Assembly (NCBI RefSeq): GCF_002111595.1
Contig: NZ_LUTN01000003.1
Span: forward strand, 62,001-126,000
Direction of reading: 5' to 3'
DNA: 64,000 bases
DNA from: Lonsdalea britannica
GTDB lineage: Bacteria > Pseudomonadota > Gammaproteobacteria > Enterobacterales > Enterobacteriaceae
Below the pieces are notes generated by a model. The model saw only the letters and a list, made by a program, of their open reading frames with translations, was not told the origin of the DNA and searched no databases. Made by a program: the position numbers and the translations under genes. Of this stretch, positions 28,473-37,369 are shown one piece after another; position 1 is the first letter of the stretch, and every line of letters begins with the position of its first letter.

Positions 28473-28617
28473 GCCTTCGCAGCATCTCTGTCCTGAAGGT
28501 TTACGTCGTTTAGGCGGGGGGCTCTCAGCCAAGAAAGGCGGGTGAGGCGCGTTGCAGTCAGCTCCGCGCCTGCGGTTTTCGCGGTTGTAGCGAAAGAAGG
28601 TCAAACAGGATGGAAAA

Positions 28618-28830
28618 CTACTTTTTGTCCTGTTTTTTATCTTGTTGCTTATCTTTCGGCCAATCGTCTTCTTCATCCCACTGCGCATTGTTGTCGCGGT
28701 GAGGCGGAAGTTCAGGCTTGTCTTTCAGGAATCGTTTGTGATCTACGCGACTTAAATCCTTGATCCCATTAATTAACATCCCTACCAGAATCAGCAGAAT
28801 GATCCACCAGTAATCAGCCAGCCATGCCAT
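28618..28830 (-). CDS. ypfN: UPF0370 membrane protein YpfN
   Basis: A 70-residue protein with one N-terminal membrane segment ([18 protein letters not shown]) and the conserved family stretch [25 protein letters not shown], then an acidic and Lys-rich tail. ATG 28830 matches the family start better than 28842. The M15 peptidase gene ends 1 bp upstream. Function unknown. Confidence 0.9.
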   Translation of the reverse strand: MAWLADYWWIILLILVGMLINGIKDLSRVDHKRFLKDKPELPPHRDNNAQWDEEDDWPKDKQQDKKQDKK

Positions 28831-28831
28831 A

Positions 28832-29505
28832 TTATGCCTCATCGACAGCGTGTATAAATCGAGTGAACAGCGCGGGAAGGTGGGGTTTCAGCCAGTCAAT
28901 ACCCGCGATGTCCTCACCTTCCCAAGCCTCAATAATGATCTCTGGCGACAGCAACATCATGGCCTCGCGGGCCAGCGGTAGATAGCTGATGTGCCAGGGT
29001 TCAATGGCGACGCCGCCTTTGTCATGGGCATACGGACGATAGAAATCGTACGTCCCCATGTGTTCGGTCAGCCACTGATTGAGCTCGAAAAAATGACCGC
29101 CGGATTCATATTCCCACGGTTCGAGCTGCAATGACTGTCCTGATGGCAGCCGATCGGGATCGTATACGTCCAGTTCGGTGCCCCAATGATGGCGGCTTCC
29201 TCCCGGCAGGCAGACCAGCGTAGGATCGCCTCACAGCGTTCAGGAACATCCAGCGATAGTGCGTCCACCGGTTGGCTGTCGTGCGATAACAGCGGCCGTT
29301 GTCCGGTGAATTTACCGTTCCATATCAGCCGCTGACGCTCAAAGTCGCGAAATGTGCTGGCGGGTTGAAGATTGAATCCCGCCTGTCGCGCTTCTTGCTG
29401 CAACGCCCGAAAGGCATTGACCGCTTCGGCCTGTAGGCGATGCTGTCCTGTCAGCGTCATCAGATGCTGATGCTGTTTTCCGGTCAGCATGGCGCGGGTG
29501 ATCAT
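28832..29505 (-). CDS. M15-family D-alanyl-D-alanine carboxypeptidase-like peptidase, one-base frameshift
   Basis: Likely a zinc peptidase acting on peptidoglycan peptides (VanY/LdcB group). [17 protein letters not shown] opens the domain. The zinc ligands His and Asp lie in [13 protein letters not shown], and the catalytic Glu and third ligand His in [10 protein letters not shown]. The frame breaks at about 29209-29211, between RWSA and LPGGSRHHW (one base lost). Restored length is 224 residues. The start overlaps the dapE stop by 4 bp (ATGA). No signal peptide is evident, so a cytoplasmic recycling role is possible. E. coli K-12 has no such gene at this locus. Confidence 0.85.
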
Positions 29506-30629
29506 GCGATCAGTTGCTCCATAATCCGTTGATACATCCGGCTCAGCAGTTGTAGATCGGCTGCGTTCACGCACTCGTCCACTTTATGAATAGTGGCGTT
29601 CACTGGCCCCAGCTCCACCACCTGCGCGCCCATCCGGGAGATAAAGCGTCCGTCCGAGGTGCCGCCGGTCGTGAGCAACTGGGGGGTTAATTCGCTGTAG
29701 TGCTCGACCGCGTTGACGACGGCATCCACTAACGCACCGCGCGCCGTCAGGAAGGGCTGACCCGACAACCACCAGTCCAAAGTATAGTTTAGCTGATGAC
29801 GGTCCAGCAGCTCGGCAACGCGCTGTTTGATGATCTCGTCCGTCAGTTCCGTACTGAACCGGAAATTGAACTGGACCTGCAGTTCGCCGGGGATCACATT
29901 ATTGCTGCCGGTACCGGCTTTGATATTGGCAATCTGCATACTGGTGGGCGGGAAGAACTCGTTGCCCTCATCCCATACGGTGGCAACCAGCTCATTCAAT
30001 GCCGGCAGCGCACGGTGGACAGGGTTGTCCGCCAGGTGCGGATAGGCGACATGTCCCTGAATACCGTGAATACGAAGGTTGGCGGTAATCGAGCCGCGGC
30101 GGCCGTTCTTGACGACGTCGCCCACTCGGCTGGTGCTGGACGGCTCACCGACCAGGCAGTAGTCCAGACGTTCCTGACGCGCCATCAGCGCTTCGACCAC
30201 CTTGACGGTGCCGTGCGTCGCATCAGCCTCTTCGTCGGAAGTAATCAAAAAGGCGAGTCGGCCTTTATGTTGGGGATTTGCGGCGACGAAACGCTCTGCG
30301 GCGACGACCATGGCCGCCAGCGAGCCTTTCATATCTGCCGCGCCACGGCCATACAGCATGCCGTCGCTGATAGTGGGTTCGAAGGGAGGATGTTGCCACA
30401 GGCTGGCGTCTCCGCTGGGAACCACGTCGGTATGACCGGCAAAGGCCAGCGTTTCTCCCGTTCCACGCCAGGCCCAGAAGTTCTGTGTTTCACCGAAGTT
30501 CATCTTTTCGACGGTGAAGCCGATGGCCTCGAGACGTTCAATCATGAGCGTTTGACAGCCTGCGTCGTCGGGGCTGAGGGACGGACGTTTAATTAATTGC
30601 TGCGCAAGTTCGATGACGGGGCAGGACAC
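29502..30629 (-). CDS. dapE: Succinyl-diaminopimelate desuccinylase
   Basis: A zinc enzyme of lysine/DAP synthesis; with a GTG start at 30629 it has 375 residues, the E. coli length. The ribosome site GGAGGAG lies at the end of yffB, only a few bases upstream. M20 motifs are [27 protein letters not shown] and [14 protein letters not shown], with GGTSDGRFI near the C-terminus. A GTG start combined with a strong ribosome site is the deciding evidence; the frame upstream is not conserved. Confidence 0.97.
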   Translation of the reverse strand: MSCPVIELAQQLIKRPSLSPDDAGCQTLMIERLEAIGFTVEKMNFGETQNFWAWRGTGETLAFAGHTDVVPSGDASLWQHPPFEPTISDGMLYGRGAADMKGSLAAMVVAAERFVAANPQHKGRLAFLITSDEEADATHGTVKVVEALMARQERLDYCLVGEPSSTSRVGDVVKNGRRGSITANLRIHGIQGHVAYPHLADNPVHRALPALNELVATVWDEGNEFFPPTSMQIANIKAGTGSNNVIPGELQVQFNFRFSTELTDEIIKQRVAELLDRHQLNYTLDWWLSGQPFLTARGALVDAVVNAVEHYSELTPQLLTTGGTSDGRFISRMGAQVVELGPVNATIHKVDECVNAADLQLLSRMYQRIMEQLIA

Positions 30630-30630
30630 G

Positions 30631-30990
30631 TTATTTCTCCTCCGCAAAAAATTGCTGGTAGCTATCTTCGCTGAAACCAAGCAGCGTTTTCCCATCCTCG
30701 GTCACTAACAAAGGACGTTTAATCAGCGCTGGCTGCTCCAGCATAACAGCTTTTGCCGCGGCGGAATTATCGATCGCATCGCGCCGGGCTTCGTCCAGCT
30801 TGCGCCAGGTCGTACCGCGCTTATTGACCAACGGCTCCCAGCCGAGGCTGTCGATAAACGATTGCAGCAGAGCATCGTCCAGTCCGTCTGTTCGGTAGTC
30901 ATGAAAACGATAGTCAATCTGGTGGGCCTCCAGCCAACGGCGGGCCTTTTTGATGGTGTCACAGTTCTTGATACCGTACATGGTCGTCAT
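30631..30990 (-). CDS. yffB: ArsC/Spx-family protein YffB
   Basis: 119 residues with an ArsC-like fold: [20 protein letters not shown] (a single N-terminal Cys, lacking the CxxS pair), [11 protein letters not shown], and [16 protein letters not shown] near the end. Function uncertain; a glutathione-related reductase role has been suggested for the E. coli protein. One base separates its stop from the dapE GTG, so the two are coupled. Confidence 0.93.
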   Translation of the reverse strand: MTTMYGIKNCDTIKKARRWLEAHQIDYRFHDYRTDGLDDALLQSFIDSLGWEPLVNKRGTTWRKLDEARRDAIDNSAAAKAVMLEQPALIKRPLLVTEDGKTLLGFSEDSYQQFFAEEK

Positions 30991-31540
30991 GGCTAATAAA
31001 CCCTTTGTTTTTTATTAGGAATTAGTATGCAGATCATACCGTTTAATTTAGGTCCGATGCCATACCAATCTGTTGGCGTTTTTATGTAAAGTCAGGCGCC
31101 GTGACTGGAAGTGGGAAGTGGGCGGGTCATCATTTATCCGGTGTCGGAGTGGCGGTCGATGAACAAATGAGGAAACCTGAGTAAATAAAAGAGGCTATTA
31201 TTTGAGGCCTATTGATTATCCTCTGCCACTTTGAGATCGACGCGTAGCGTGGGGCGCGCTGTATGAATTTCACACTGCGCTTTTAGCTAAAAATGCGGTA
31301 TCGCCTTTGACGGCCTCTTCTGAGTGATTTTTCCTTATCCCAAAAAATGAATAAAAAATGGCGTCAGATAGTTGTAAAAAGCATATCGCGCGCGAATGCC
31401 GGTCATAAAAGGCGCTGGTCGAATTTTTTAATGCTTTTTATTGCATTTCGTCGATGTTCAGCTGGACAAATGCTTCATCTATTGCTGTACTGTGCATGAC
31501 ACAGAGTTTGTGTCTTTCATTCATGTTAAAGGTAAGTTTG
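30991..31540. other. Intergenic region at a gene-order junction; cspE 5' region
   Basis: 550 bp with no supportable gene. The left neighbour (yffB-dapE) and right neighbour (cspE-crcB) are far apart in E. coli, where pagP precedes cspE; no pagP remnant is visible. The region probably holds divergent promoters for yffB and cspE. The direct repeat GGCTATT/GGCCTATT near 31191-31212 is too short to interpret. Confidence 0.5.
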
Positions 31541-31750
31541 ATGTCTAAGATTACAGGTAGCGTTAAGTGGTTTAATGAGTCCAAAGGATTCGGTTTCATT
31601 ACTCCTGAAGATGGTAGCAAAGACGTGTTCGTACACTTCTCTGCCATCCAGAGCAATGGCTTCAAAACTCTGGCTGAAGGTCAGCGTGTAGAGTTTGAAA
31701 TCACTAGCGGTGCAAAAGGTCCTTCTGCTGCTAACGTTATCGCTATTTAA
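31541..31750 (+). CDS. cspE: Cold-shock-family RNA chaperone CspE
   Basis: 69 residues, one cold-shock domain with RNP1 KGFGFITP and RNP2 VFVHFSAI. Nearly identical to E. coli CspE along its length ([18 protein letters not shown] to [10 protein letters not shown]), an RNA-melting, antiterminating protein expressed at normal temperature. AAAGGTAAG precedes the ATG. Monocistronic, sharing a bidirectional terminator with crcB. Confidence 0.97.
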   Translation: MSKITGSVKWFNESKGFGFITPEDGSKDVFVHFSAIQSNGFKTLAEGQRVEFEITSGAKGPSAANVIAI

Positions 31751-31763
31751 TTATACCGATTTC

Positions 31764-31794
31764 TAAAAAAACCCGCCCATTGGCGGGTTTTTAT
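31764..31794. terminator. Bidirectional terminator between cspE and crcB
   Basis: AAAAAAACCCGCC-CATT-GGCGGGTTTTTA has a T-run on both strands, between the convergent cspE and crcB stops. Confidence 0.92.
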
Positions 31795-31797
31795 TTT

Positions 31798-32187
31798 TCA
31801 GTGAGCAGCCAGCCAACTGACAACAGAAAAAGCGAGCGCGGCCAGCGCCAGCGAACCGACAAAGCTCAACACCATATAGATCCCTGCCGTTAACCACTGA
31901 CCTTCCTGAATCATTCCCAGCATTTCCACCGAGAACGTGGAGAACGTCGTTAAGCCGCCGCAAAAGCCGGTCGTCACCACCAGTTTCCAATGCGAAGGTA
32001 AATCCGGTAAACGAACAAAATAGCTTGCTGCTGCCCCAATGATTGCCGCGCCAATCAGGTTTGCCATCAGCGTCCCGATCGGTATTTCCGATGTGCCGTT
32101 GTTGAAACGCAGATTGAGCAGCCAGCGCGCGACGCAGCCAATGCCACCACCAAAAAACACAGCCAATAAATTAGCGTACATGGACAT
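31798..32187 (-). CDS. crcB: Fluoride channel CrcB/Fluc
   Basis: A 129-residue inner-membrane protein with four hydrophobic segments that exports fluoride as a dual-topology dimer. The family motifs are GGGIGCVARW, IGTLMANLIGA (pore Asn) and GFCGGLTTFSTFS (the Phe-box region). It is preceded on the same strand by a fluoride riboswitch, which fixes its role more firmly than the sequence alone. No defects seen. Confidence 0.96.
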   Translation of the reverse strand: MSMYANLLAVFFGGGIGCVARWLLNLRFNNGTSEIPIGTLMANLIGAAIIGAAASYFVRLPDLPSHWKLVVTTGFCGGLTTFSTFSVEMLGMIQEGQWLTAGIYMVLSFVGSLALAALAFSVVSWLAAH

Positions 32188-32256
32188 CTTTTATTTCCAC
32201 AGCAAGTTGGGCTAATCTCGAAAGGATAGGCATACGCTACGTCCTTGGTTCGAGGA

Positions 32257-32306
32257 GGCGTAGACATCATCAGCCAAAAGGCGGTTATGGAGGAATGTCA
32301 TCTCCG
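32257..32306 (-). ncRNA. Fluoride riboswitch (crcB motif)
   Basis: Read on the minus strand. P1 is GGAG...CTCC (GGAGATGACATTCCTCC). The conserved linker ATAACC follows, then P2 GCC-TTTT-GGC, then the invariant CTGATG. A 5-bp pseudoknot forms between GACAT in the P1 loop and ATGTC after CTGATG. This is the published crcB-motif architecture in full, 70 bp upstream of the fluoride exporter gene. Fluoride binding would be expected to turn crcB on; the expression platform downstream is not obvious. Confidence 0.93.
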
Positions 32307-32408
32307 TTGCAATTATCCAAAGTTTACCCGCTAGCACTGCGTTTTTGTAGCAAAGAGCGTAGGTTGCCGGTTCATCGTGGTGAATGACTCACCGAGTGAG
32401 GGAATGCT

Positions 32409-33215
32409 ATGAAAGTTGCGTTGGGTCAGTTTGCCGTCCATCGGCAGTGGCAAGATAACGCGAATACGTGCATTAGCCTGATGCACGACGCCACGGCCGC
32501 AGGGGCTCGCCTGCTCGTGCTGCCGGAGGCGGTATTGGCGCGAGATAACGCTGATGCTGAGTGGGGAATCAATCACGCGCAGCCGTTAAATGGACCTTTC
32601 GTGAGCCAGTTGCTCGCGGCCAGCGAATCGTCATCTCTCACCGTAGTTTTTACCCTTCACACGCCGGCAGAAGAGGGGCGCGTGTACAACACGCTGCTGG
32701 TGTTGCGTCAGGGAGAAGTGTTGGCGCATTACCACAAACTCCATCTGTACGATGCATTCTCATGGCAAGAGTCTAAACGGGTCACGCCTGGGGAAGCGCT
32801 TCCTCCGGTGATCGACATCGACGGAGTAAAGGTCGGTATGATGGTCTGCTATGATCTCCGTTTTCCGGAGATGGCGCGCGTACTGGCGAATAAAGGCGCC
32901 GATGTGTTGGTACTTCCCGCCGCCTGGGTCAAGGGAGCGCATAAAGAGATGCATTGGGAGCTTTTAAACCGAGCCCGTGCGCTGGAAAATACCTGTTACC
33001 TGATCGCCGTTGGCGAGTGTGGCGTGAAGAATATTGGTAACAGCATGGTCGTGGATCCGATGGGGATCGTTGTCGCACAGGCGACGGAAGAACCCGCATT
33101 GCTCTTTGCCGAACTCAGTCTGGAACGAATTCAACGGGTGCGCCGTCAATTACCTGTTCTGAATCATAGCCGCTTCGAACCGCCTGTATTACGCTGTAAA
33201 GGTAACCTCGGCTAA
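32409..33215 (+). CDS. ybeM: Nitrilase-superfamily amidase (deaminated glutathione amidase type, YbeM)
   Basis: 268 residues. The Glu-Lys-Cys triad is visible: LLVLPEAVL, HYHKLHLYD and MMVCYDLRFPE. The closest known group is Nit1/YbeM, which hydrolyses deaminated glutathione to alpha-ketoglutarate and Cys-Gly (metabolite repair). In E. coli K-12 ybeM is truncated; here it appears full-length. GAGGGA precedes the ATG. It is divergent from crcB and upstream of tatE. Confidence 0.9.
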   Translation: MKVALGQFAVHRQWQDNANTCISLMHDATAAGARLLVLPEAVLARDNADAEWGINHAQPLNGPFVSQLLAASESSSLTVVFTLHTPAEEGRVYNTLLVLRQGEVLAHYHKLHLYDAFSWQESKRVTPGEALPPVIDIDGVKVGMMVCYDLRFPEMARVLANKGADVLVLPAAWVKGAHKEMHWELLNRARALENTCYLIAVGECGVKNIGNSMVVDPMGIVVAQATEEPALLFAELSLERIQRVRRQLPVLNHSRFEPPVLRCKGNLG

Positions 33216-33350
33216 TGGATCACGTCGGGGGGACAGGAGTGCCGGTCTTATTTTGTTACAGATGACCGTTGTATTATGATGAAGGCCGTCTTAAAACGGG
33301 ACAAGGCACAAGTGCTGGCTGTCCCAGCGTATAAAATCAGGTAGGTATTT

Positions 33351-33557
33351 ATGGAAGGTATCAGCATTGCCAAACTGTTGGTGATTGGCGCATTGATCGT
33401 TCTGCTCTTCGGCACCAACAAACTGCGTAGCCTCGGTGGCGACCTGGGTGCGGCGATCAAAGGTTTCAAGAAAGCCATGAACGACGATCAAACTACGGCT
33501 AAAACGCAGACTCCGGAAGAACCGGCTGCGCTCAACGACGTGCGTAACAAAGAATAA
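33351..33557 (+). CDS. tatE: Sec-independent translocase protein TatE
   Basis: A 68-residue TatA-family protein: a short N-terminal helix ([17 protein letters not shown]), the [24 protein letters not shown] hinge and amphipathic helix, then an acidic tail. It supplements TatA in export of folded proteins. AGGTAGG lies before the ATG. Position between ybeM and lipA as in E. coli. Confidence 0.95.
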   Translation: MEGISIAKLLVIGALIVLLFGTNKLRSLGGDLGAAIKGFKKAMNDDQTTAKTQTPEEPAALNDVRNKE

Positions 33558-33583
33558 TTTGTTTTCGATGATGCCGGGCGTGT

Positions 33584-33605
33584 AGCGGACGGGATCCCGT
33601 CCGCT
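33584..33605. terminator. 22-bp perfect inverted repeat between tatE and lipA
   Basis: AGCGGACGGGA followed at once by its reverse complement TCCCGTCCGCT, between two convergent genes. There is no T-run; probably a shared terminator or 3'-end stabiliser. The lack of a spacer means the RNA hairpin loop must open several pairs. Confidence 0.55.
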
Positions 33606-33658
33606 CAGTCCTGATCCTACACCGGCAAACTGTAATCATTTATTGCCGGACAGTCGGG

Positions 33659-34624
33659 CTATTTGACTTCTTCGCCCTTGGCCTGCAGGTCAGCGTGGTA
33701 AGACGAACGTACGAAAGGCCCGCAAGCGGCATGGGTGAATCCCATCGCCAGCGCTTCCTGTTTCATCTCCTCAAACTCTTCCGGCGGAACGTAACGTTTT
33801 ACGGCAAGGTGATGGCGGCTAGGCTGCAGATATTGACCTAACGTCAGCATCGTCACGCCGTGACGGCGCAGATCGCGCATCACTTCCACAATCTCTGCAT
33901 TGGTTTCGCCTAGTCCAACCATCAGGCCAGATTTCGTCGGGATGTCCGGATGCGCGGCCTTGAAGTTTTCGAGCAGTTTGAGTGACCACTCATAGTTGGC
34001 GCCGGGACGGACCTGACGATACAGACGCGGCACGTTTTCCAGGTTGTGGTTGAAGACGTCCGGCGGACTGGCGTTCAGGATCTCCAGCGCGCGATCCATA
34101 CGGCCGCGGAAGTCTGGCACCAGCGTTTCGATTTTGATCTGCGGACTTTTACGGCGGATAGCGCTGATACAGTCGGCAAAGTGCTGAGCGCCGCCATCGC
34201 GCAGGTCATCACGGTCTACCGAGGTGATGACCACATAACGCAGCGCCATGTCGTGGATTGTCTGCGCCAGTTTTTCCGGCTCGTTAGCGTCGGGCGCGAT
34301 CGGTCGGCCATGCGCAACATCGCAGAAGGGGCAGCGGCGGGTACAGATTGCGCCGAGGATCATAAAGGTGGCCGTACCGTGGTTGAAACATTCAGCCAGG
34401 TTAGGGCAGGAGGCTTCTTCACAAACCGAATGCAGTCCATTGCGGCGCATGGCGTCTTTAATTCCCTTGATCCGGCTTGAGTCGGCAGGGAGTTTAATCT
34501 TCATCCATTCGGGTTTGCGCAGCATATCCTGGCGTTCAACGGCAACGGTCCGTACAGGAATCAAGGCCAGTTTGTCGGCGTCGCGGTATTTTACGCCACG
34601 TTCGATCTGAATCGGTTTACTCAT
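33659..34624 (-). CDS. lipA: Lipoyl synthase
   Basis: A radical-SAM enzyme that inserts two sulfurs into protein-bound octanoate. 321 residues. The auxiliary cluster Cys motif is [12 protein letters not shown], and the radical-SAM motif CTRRCPFC lies in [19 protein letters not shown]. The C-terminal RSSYHADL contains the Ser ligand. It lies after lipB with its own upstream region (173 bp) holding a 25-bp inverted repeat. Confidence 0.98.
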   Translation of the reverse strand: MSKPIQIERGVKYRDADKLALIPVRTVAVERQDMLRKPEWMKIKLPADSSRIKGIKDAMRRNGLHSVCEEASCPNLAECFNHGTATFMILGAICTRRCPFCDVAHGRPIAPDANEPEKLAQTIHDMALRYVVITSVDRDDLRDGGAQHFADCISAIRRKSPQIKIETLVPDFRGRMDRALEILNASPPDVFNHNLENVPRLYRQVRPGANYEWSLKLLENFKAAHPDIPTKSGLMVGLGETNAEIVEVMRDLRRHGVTMLTLGQYLQPSRHHLAVKRYVPPEEFEEMKQEALAMGFTHAACGPFVRSSYHADLQAKGEEVK

Positions 34625-34654
34625 GTTTGCGTAAGTTCCAGTTCTGAATCGCTG

Positions 34655-34679
34655 TCATGAATTAACAACTAATTCATGA
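34655..34679 (-). promoter_or_regulatory. Inverted repeat in lipA leader
   Basis: TCATGAATTA-ACAAC-TAATTCATGA, perfect 10-bp arms, ending 30 bp upstream of the lipA start codon. A candidate -10 (TATAAT, minus strand, near 34723) lies upstream, so the dyad would fall in the 5' leader or overlap the start point. Operator or RNA hairpin; the regulator is unknown. Confidence 0.5.
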
Positions 34680-34797
34680 ATCGCGTAAGTCGTTAAACTT
34701 TTTTTTAAAAAACTCACAAAATTATATCATCATTGCCCGGTGACAATCAGCCCTTGAGCGGGCAAAAAGCATCATTAGTGTAAATGAAATGTAATGA

Positions 34798-35507
34798 TTA
34801 TGCCGGGTGAGATCGAGAAAACCACGCCATCGGCTGCGGTTCTCCCTGCTGTTCCCATACCCAGTCCACCCATTCGCTCTCTGTGTAGCCGAGCAGCCGC
34901 ATAAAGGCGGCGGTCAAAATGGGCGCGGTGTCTTCAACGGTGGCGCCGGGAACGAGGTCGCCGATCTGCGTCATTTGCATACCGGCGTAACCGCACGGGT
35001 TGATACGCTGGAAAGGCGACAGATCCATCGCAATATTTAGCGCCAGACCGTGGAAAGAGCAACCATGTCGAATACGTAGTCCGAGGGAACAGATTTTTTT
35101 ATCGCCGACATATACGCCGGGGGCATCGGGGCGAGCATGAGCTTCAATCCCGAAATGCGCCAGCGTATCGACGACGGTTTGTTCAATGGCGCTGACCAAC
35201 TGGCGGACGCCGACTTTGCGGCGTTTAATGTCAATCATCACATACATCACCTGCTGGCCCGGGCATGATAGGTGACTTGCCCGCCGCGGTCGCTCTGGAT
35301 GACCGGGATATCTCCCGGCATCAGCACATGTTCCGCTTTGCCCGCCTGTCCCTGGGTGAACACCGGGGAATGCTGAACCAGCCAGAGCTCATCGGCACTG
35401 CTGCCGTCGCGTTGCTCGGTGAAATGGTGCATCGCCAGGGATACCAGCTCGTATGGGAGTATGCCTAGCTGACGTATGATGATCTTGTCTTGTTCCACTG
35501 GCGTCAT
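34798..35507 (-). CDS. lipB: Octanoyl-ACP:protein octanoyltransferase, one-base frameshift
   Basis: Moves octanoate from ACP to lipoyl domains. The first frame ends [11 protein letters not shown]; the next resumes [23 protein letters not shown]. The catalytic Cys lies in [10 protein letters not shown] and the Lys in GDKKICSLG. The break is at about 35264 (CATGGCCC became CATGCCC on the coding strand). Restored length is about 236 residues, longer than E. coli (213), mainly at the C-terminus. Upstream of lipA and downstream of ybeD, as usual. Confidence 0.92.
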
Positions 35508-35605
35508 CTTCAGAGTCGAGAATGTATGGCGGTCAGTATACGGGATACCGCCGTGGGGACGAATAGCGCTTGTCAGCCTTCCGATGATGGAACGCGTCGA
35601 CGAAA

Positions 35606-35869
35606 TTAAAGCACCATACGCACGATATCGATTTTACCCAGCTCTTCATACAACGTCTCAACCTGTTCGACGTGCGTGGCGTTAATCGTGATGGAGACCG
35701 AGTGGTAGTTACCCTTCGCGCTGGGTTTGATTTGCGGCGTGTAGTCGCCAGGGGCATGACGCTGCACGACTTCAACCACCTGATCGACGAGCTCCGGCTG
35801 TGCCAGACCCATCACCTTGTAGGTAAAGGAGCACGGGAATTCAAGCAGTTCGTTGAGTTTGGTTTTCAT
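35606..35869 (-). CDS. ybeD: UPF0250 protein YbeD
   Basis: 87 residues, DUF493 with an ACT-like fold: [31 protein letters not shown] and [24 protein letters not shown]. Conserved between dacA and lipB in enterobacteria; a regulatory role linked to lipoylation has been suggested but not proven. Confidence 0.95.
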   Translation of the reverse strand: MKTKLNELLEFPCSFTYKVMGLAQPELVDQVVEVVQRHAPGDYTPQIKPSAKGNYHSVSITINATHVEQVETLYEELGKIDIVRMVL

Positions 35870-35905
35870 TAAGACACTCCAGAGTGGTTTTCTAACGGTA
35901 AGACC

Positions 35906-35937
35906 CTAAAAAGTATAACTCCCGCCGAGGCGGGAGT
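35906..35937 (-). terminator. Terminator of dacA
   Basis: A perfect 9-bp stem ACTCCCGCC/GGCGGGAGT with a 2-base apex, followed on the minus strand by TATACTTTTTAGGG. It lies 49 bp after the dacA stop. Confidence 0.8.
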
Positions 35938-35986
35938 GTATTTATCCGTGTGATATGGGGGCGTTATGCCCGAAAACAAGGAAAAA

Positions 35987-37198
35987 TTAGCTGAACCAGC
36001 GGTGGAACATCAGTTTCACGTAGTCCATCAGTCGGCTGAAAATGCCGCCTTCTTTCACTTCGTTCATTACCACCAGCGGGCGCTGTTCGATGGTCTTGCC
36101 ATCCAGTTGGAAGTTGATGGTGCCGACGACCTGATTTTTGCTTAACGGGGCATGCAGTTCGGTGTTGTTTAACACGTAGCTGGCTTTCAGATCTTTCATC
36201 CGGCCGCGCGGAATAGTGATGTAGACATCTTTTTCAACGCTCAGCGCAACGCGATCGCTATCGCCGAACCAAACGGGTTCTGAAGCGAACTCTTTGCCGG
36301 ATTTCAGCGGTGCTACCGTTTCAAAGAAGCGGAAGCCCCAGGTGAGCAGTTTTTTGCTTTCCGTTTCGCGGCCTTTGAAGGTCCGGCCGCCCAATACGGC
36401 AGAAATCAGTCGAGTTTGACCTTCGGTCGCCGAGGCGACGAGGTTATAGCCAGCAGAGGAGGTATGGCCGGTTTTAATCCCGTCCACCGCCAGGCTGGAG
36501 TCCCACAGGAGGCCGTTGCGGTTGGTCTGACGGATGTTGTTGAAGGTGAACTCTTTCTCTTTATAGGTCGCGTACTCATCTGGTACGTCGCGGATCAGCG
36601 CCTGGCCGATCAGCGCCATATCCCGAGCCGAACTGTACTGCCCTTCGGCATCGAGCCCGTGTACGGTTTTAAACTGCGTATTCTGCAGGCCCAGCGCCTT
36701 GACGTAGTTGTTCATCAGATTGACGAACGAGTCCTGGCTGCCGGCAACATAGTCCGCCATAGCGACGCAGGCGTCGTTGCCCGACTGGAGAATAATACCT
36801 TTGTTCAACAGAGAAACGCTGACGCGATCCCCGGGCTTCAGAAACATCAGCGACGATCCCTGGAATTCCGGGTTGCCGGTCGCCCAGGCATCTTTGCCAA
36901 TGGTCACAACATCGTTAGGCGTGATTTTTCCTGCCTTGATGGCTTGCCCGATGACATAACTGGTCATCATCTTGGTCAGGCTGGCCGGATTACGACGAGT
37001 GTCGGCGTTCATTTCCGCCAGCACTTTGCCCGAGTTGTAATCAATCAGAATATAAGCTTCGGCGTCGATCTGCGGCACACCGGGGATCATGGTTTTGAGG
37101 TTGACGTCGTCGGCGTGGGCGAAGGTCGATGCGCAGAGTGCCAGCAGTGAGCCCAGCACGATGCGTGGCATAAAACGAGTTGTGGTTTCTGTATTCAT
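35987..37198 (-). CDS. dacA: D-alanyl-D-alanine carboxypeptidase (PBP5)
   Basis: 403 residues; trims the terminal D-Ala of peptidoglycan stem peptides. Signal peptide ends AHA (29). Active-site Ser73 and Lys76 in [11 protein letters not shown] at 139-141, KTGHTSSAG near 242. The C-terminal beta domain ends in an amphipathic anchor ([14 protein letters not shown]). No defects. Separate from rlpA by 171 bp, so probably with its own promoter. Confidence 0.98.
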   Translation of the reverse strand: MNTETTTRFMPRIVLGSLLALCASTFAHADDVNLKTMIPGVPQIDAEAYILIDYNSGKVLAEMNADTRRNPASLTKMMTSYVIGQAIKAGKITPNDVVTIGKDAWATGNPEFQGSSLMFLKPGDRVSVSLLNKGIILQSGNDACVAMADYVAGSQDSFVNLMNNYVKALGLQNTQFKTVHGLDAEGQYSSARDMALIGQALIRDVPDEYATYKEKEFTFNNIRQTNRNGLLWDSSLAVDGIKTGHTSSAGYNLVASATEGQTRLISAVLGGRTFKGRETESKKLLTWGFRFFETVAPLKSGKEFASEPVWFGDSDRVALSVEKDVYITIPRGRMKDLKASYVLNNTELHAPLSKNQVVGTINFQLDGKTIEQRPLVVMNEVKEGGIFSRLMDYVKLMFHRWFS

Positions 37199-37369
37199 GA
37201 TGGAACAACAACATCCATGGGTATGAGTTAAAAACGAGTCACACTATAGCAGATGAAGATCATGGGCGGCATCAGATAATACGTTACGCAATTTTGCCGA
37301 AGGGTCCCGCCGGGCGACGTTTTGACGGGGAAAGGCGATGTCACTTTCGATTCCCCGGATGGTCACGGT

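Noticed and set aside
33584-33605. Perfect inverted repeat as an attachment or mobile-element site
   Set aside because: No flanking duplication, integrase or transposase; lies between convergent genes where a terminator is expected.
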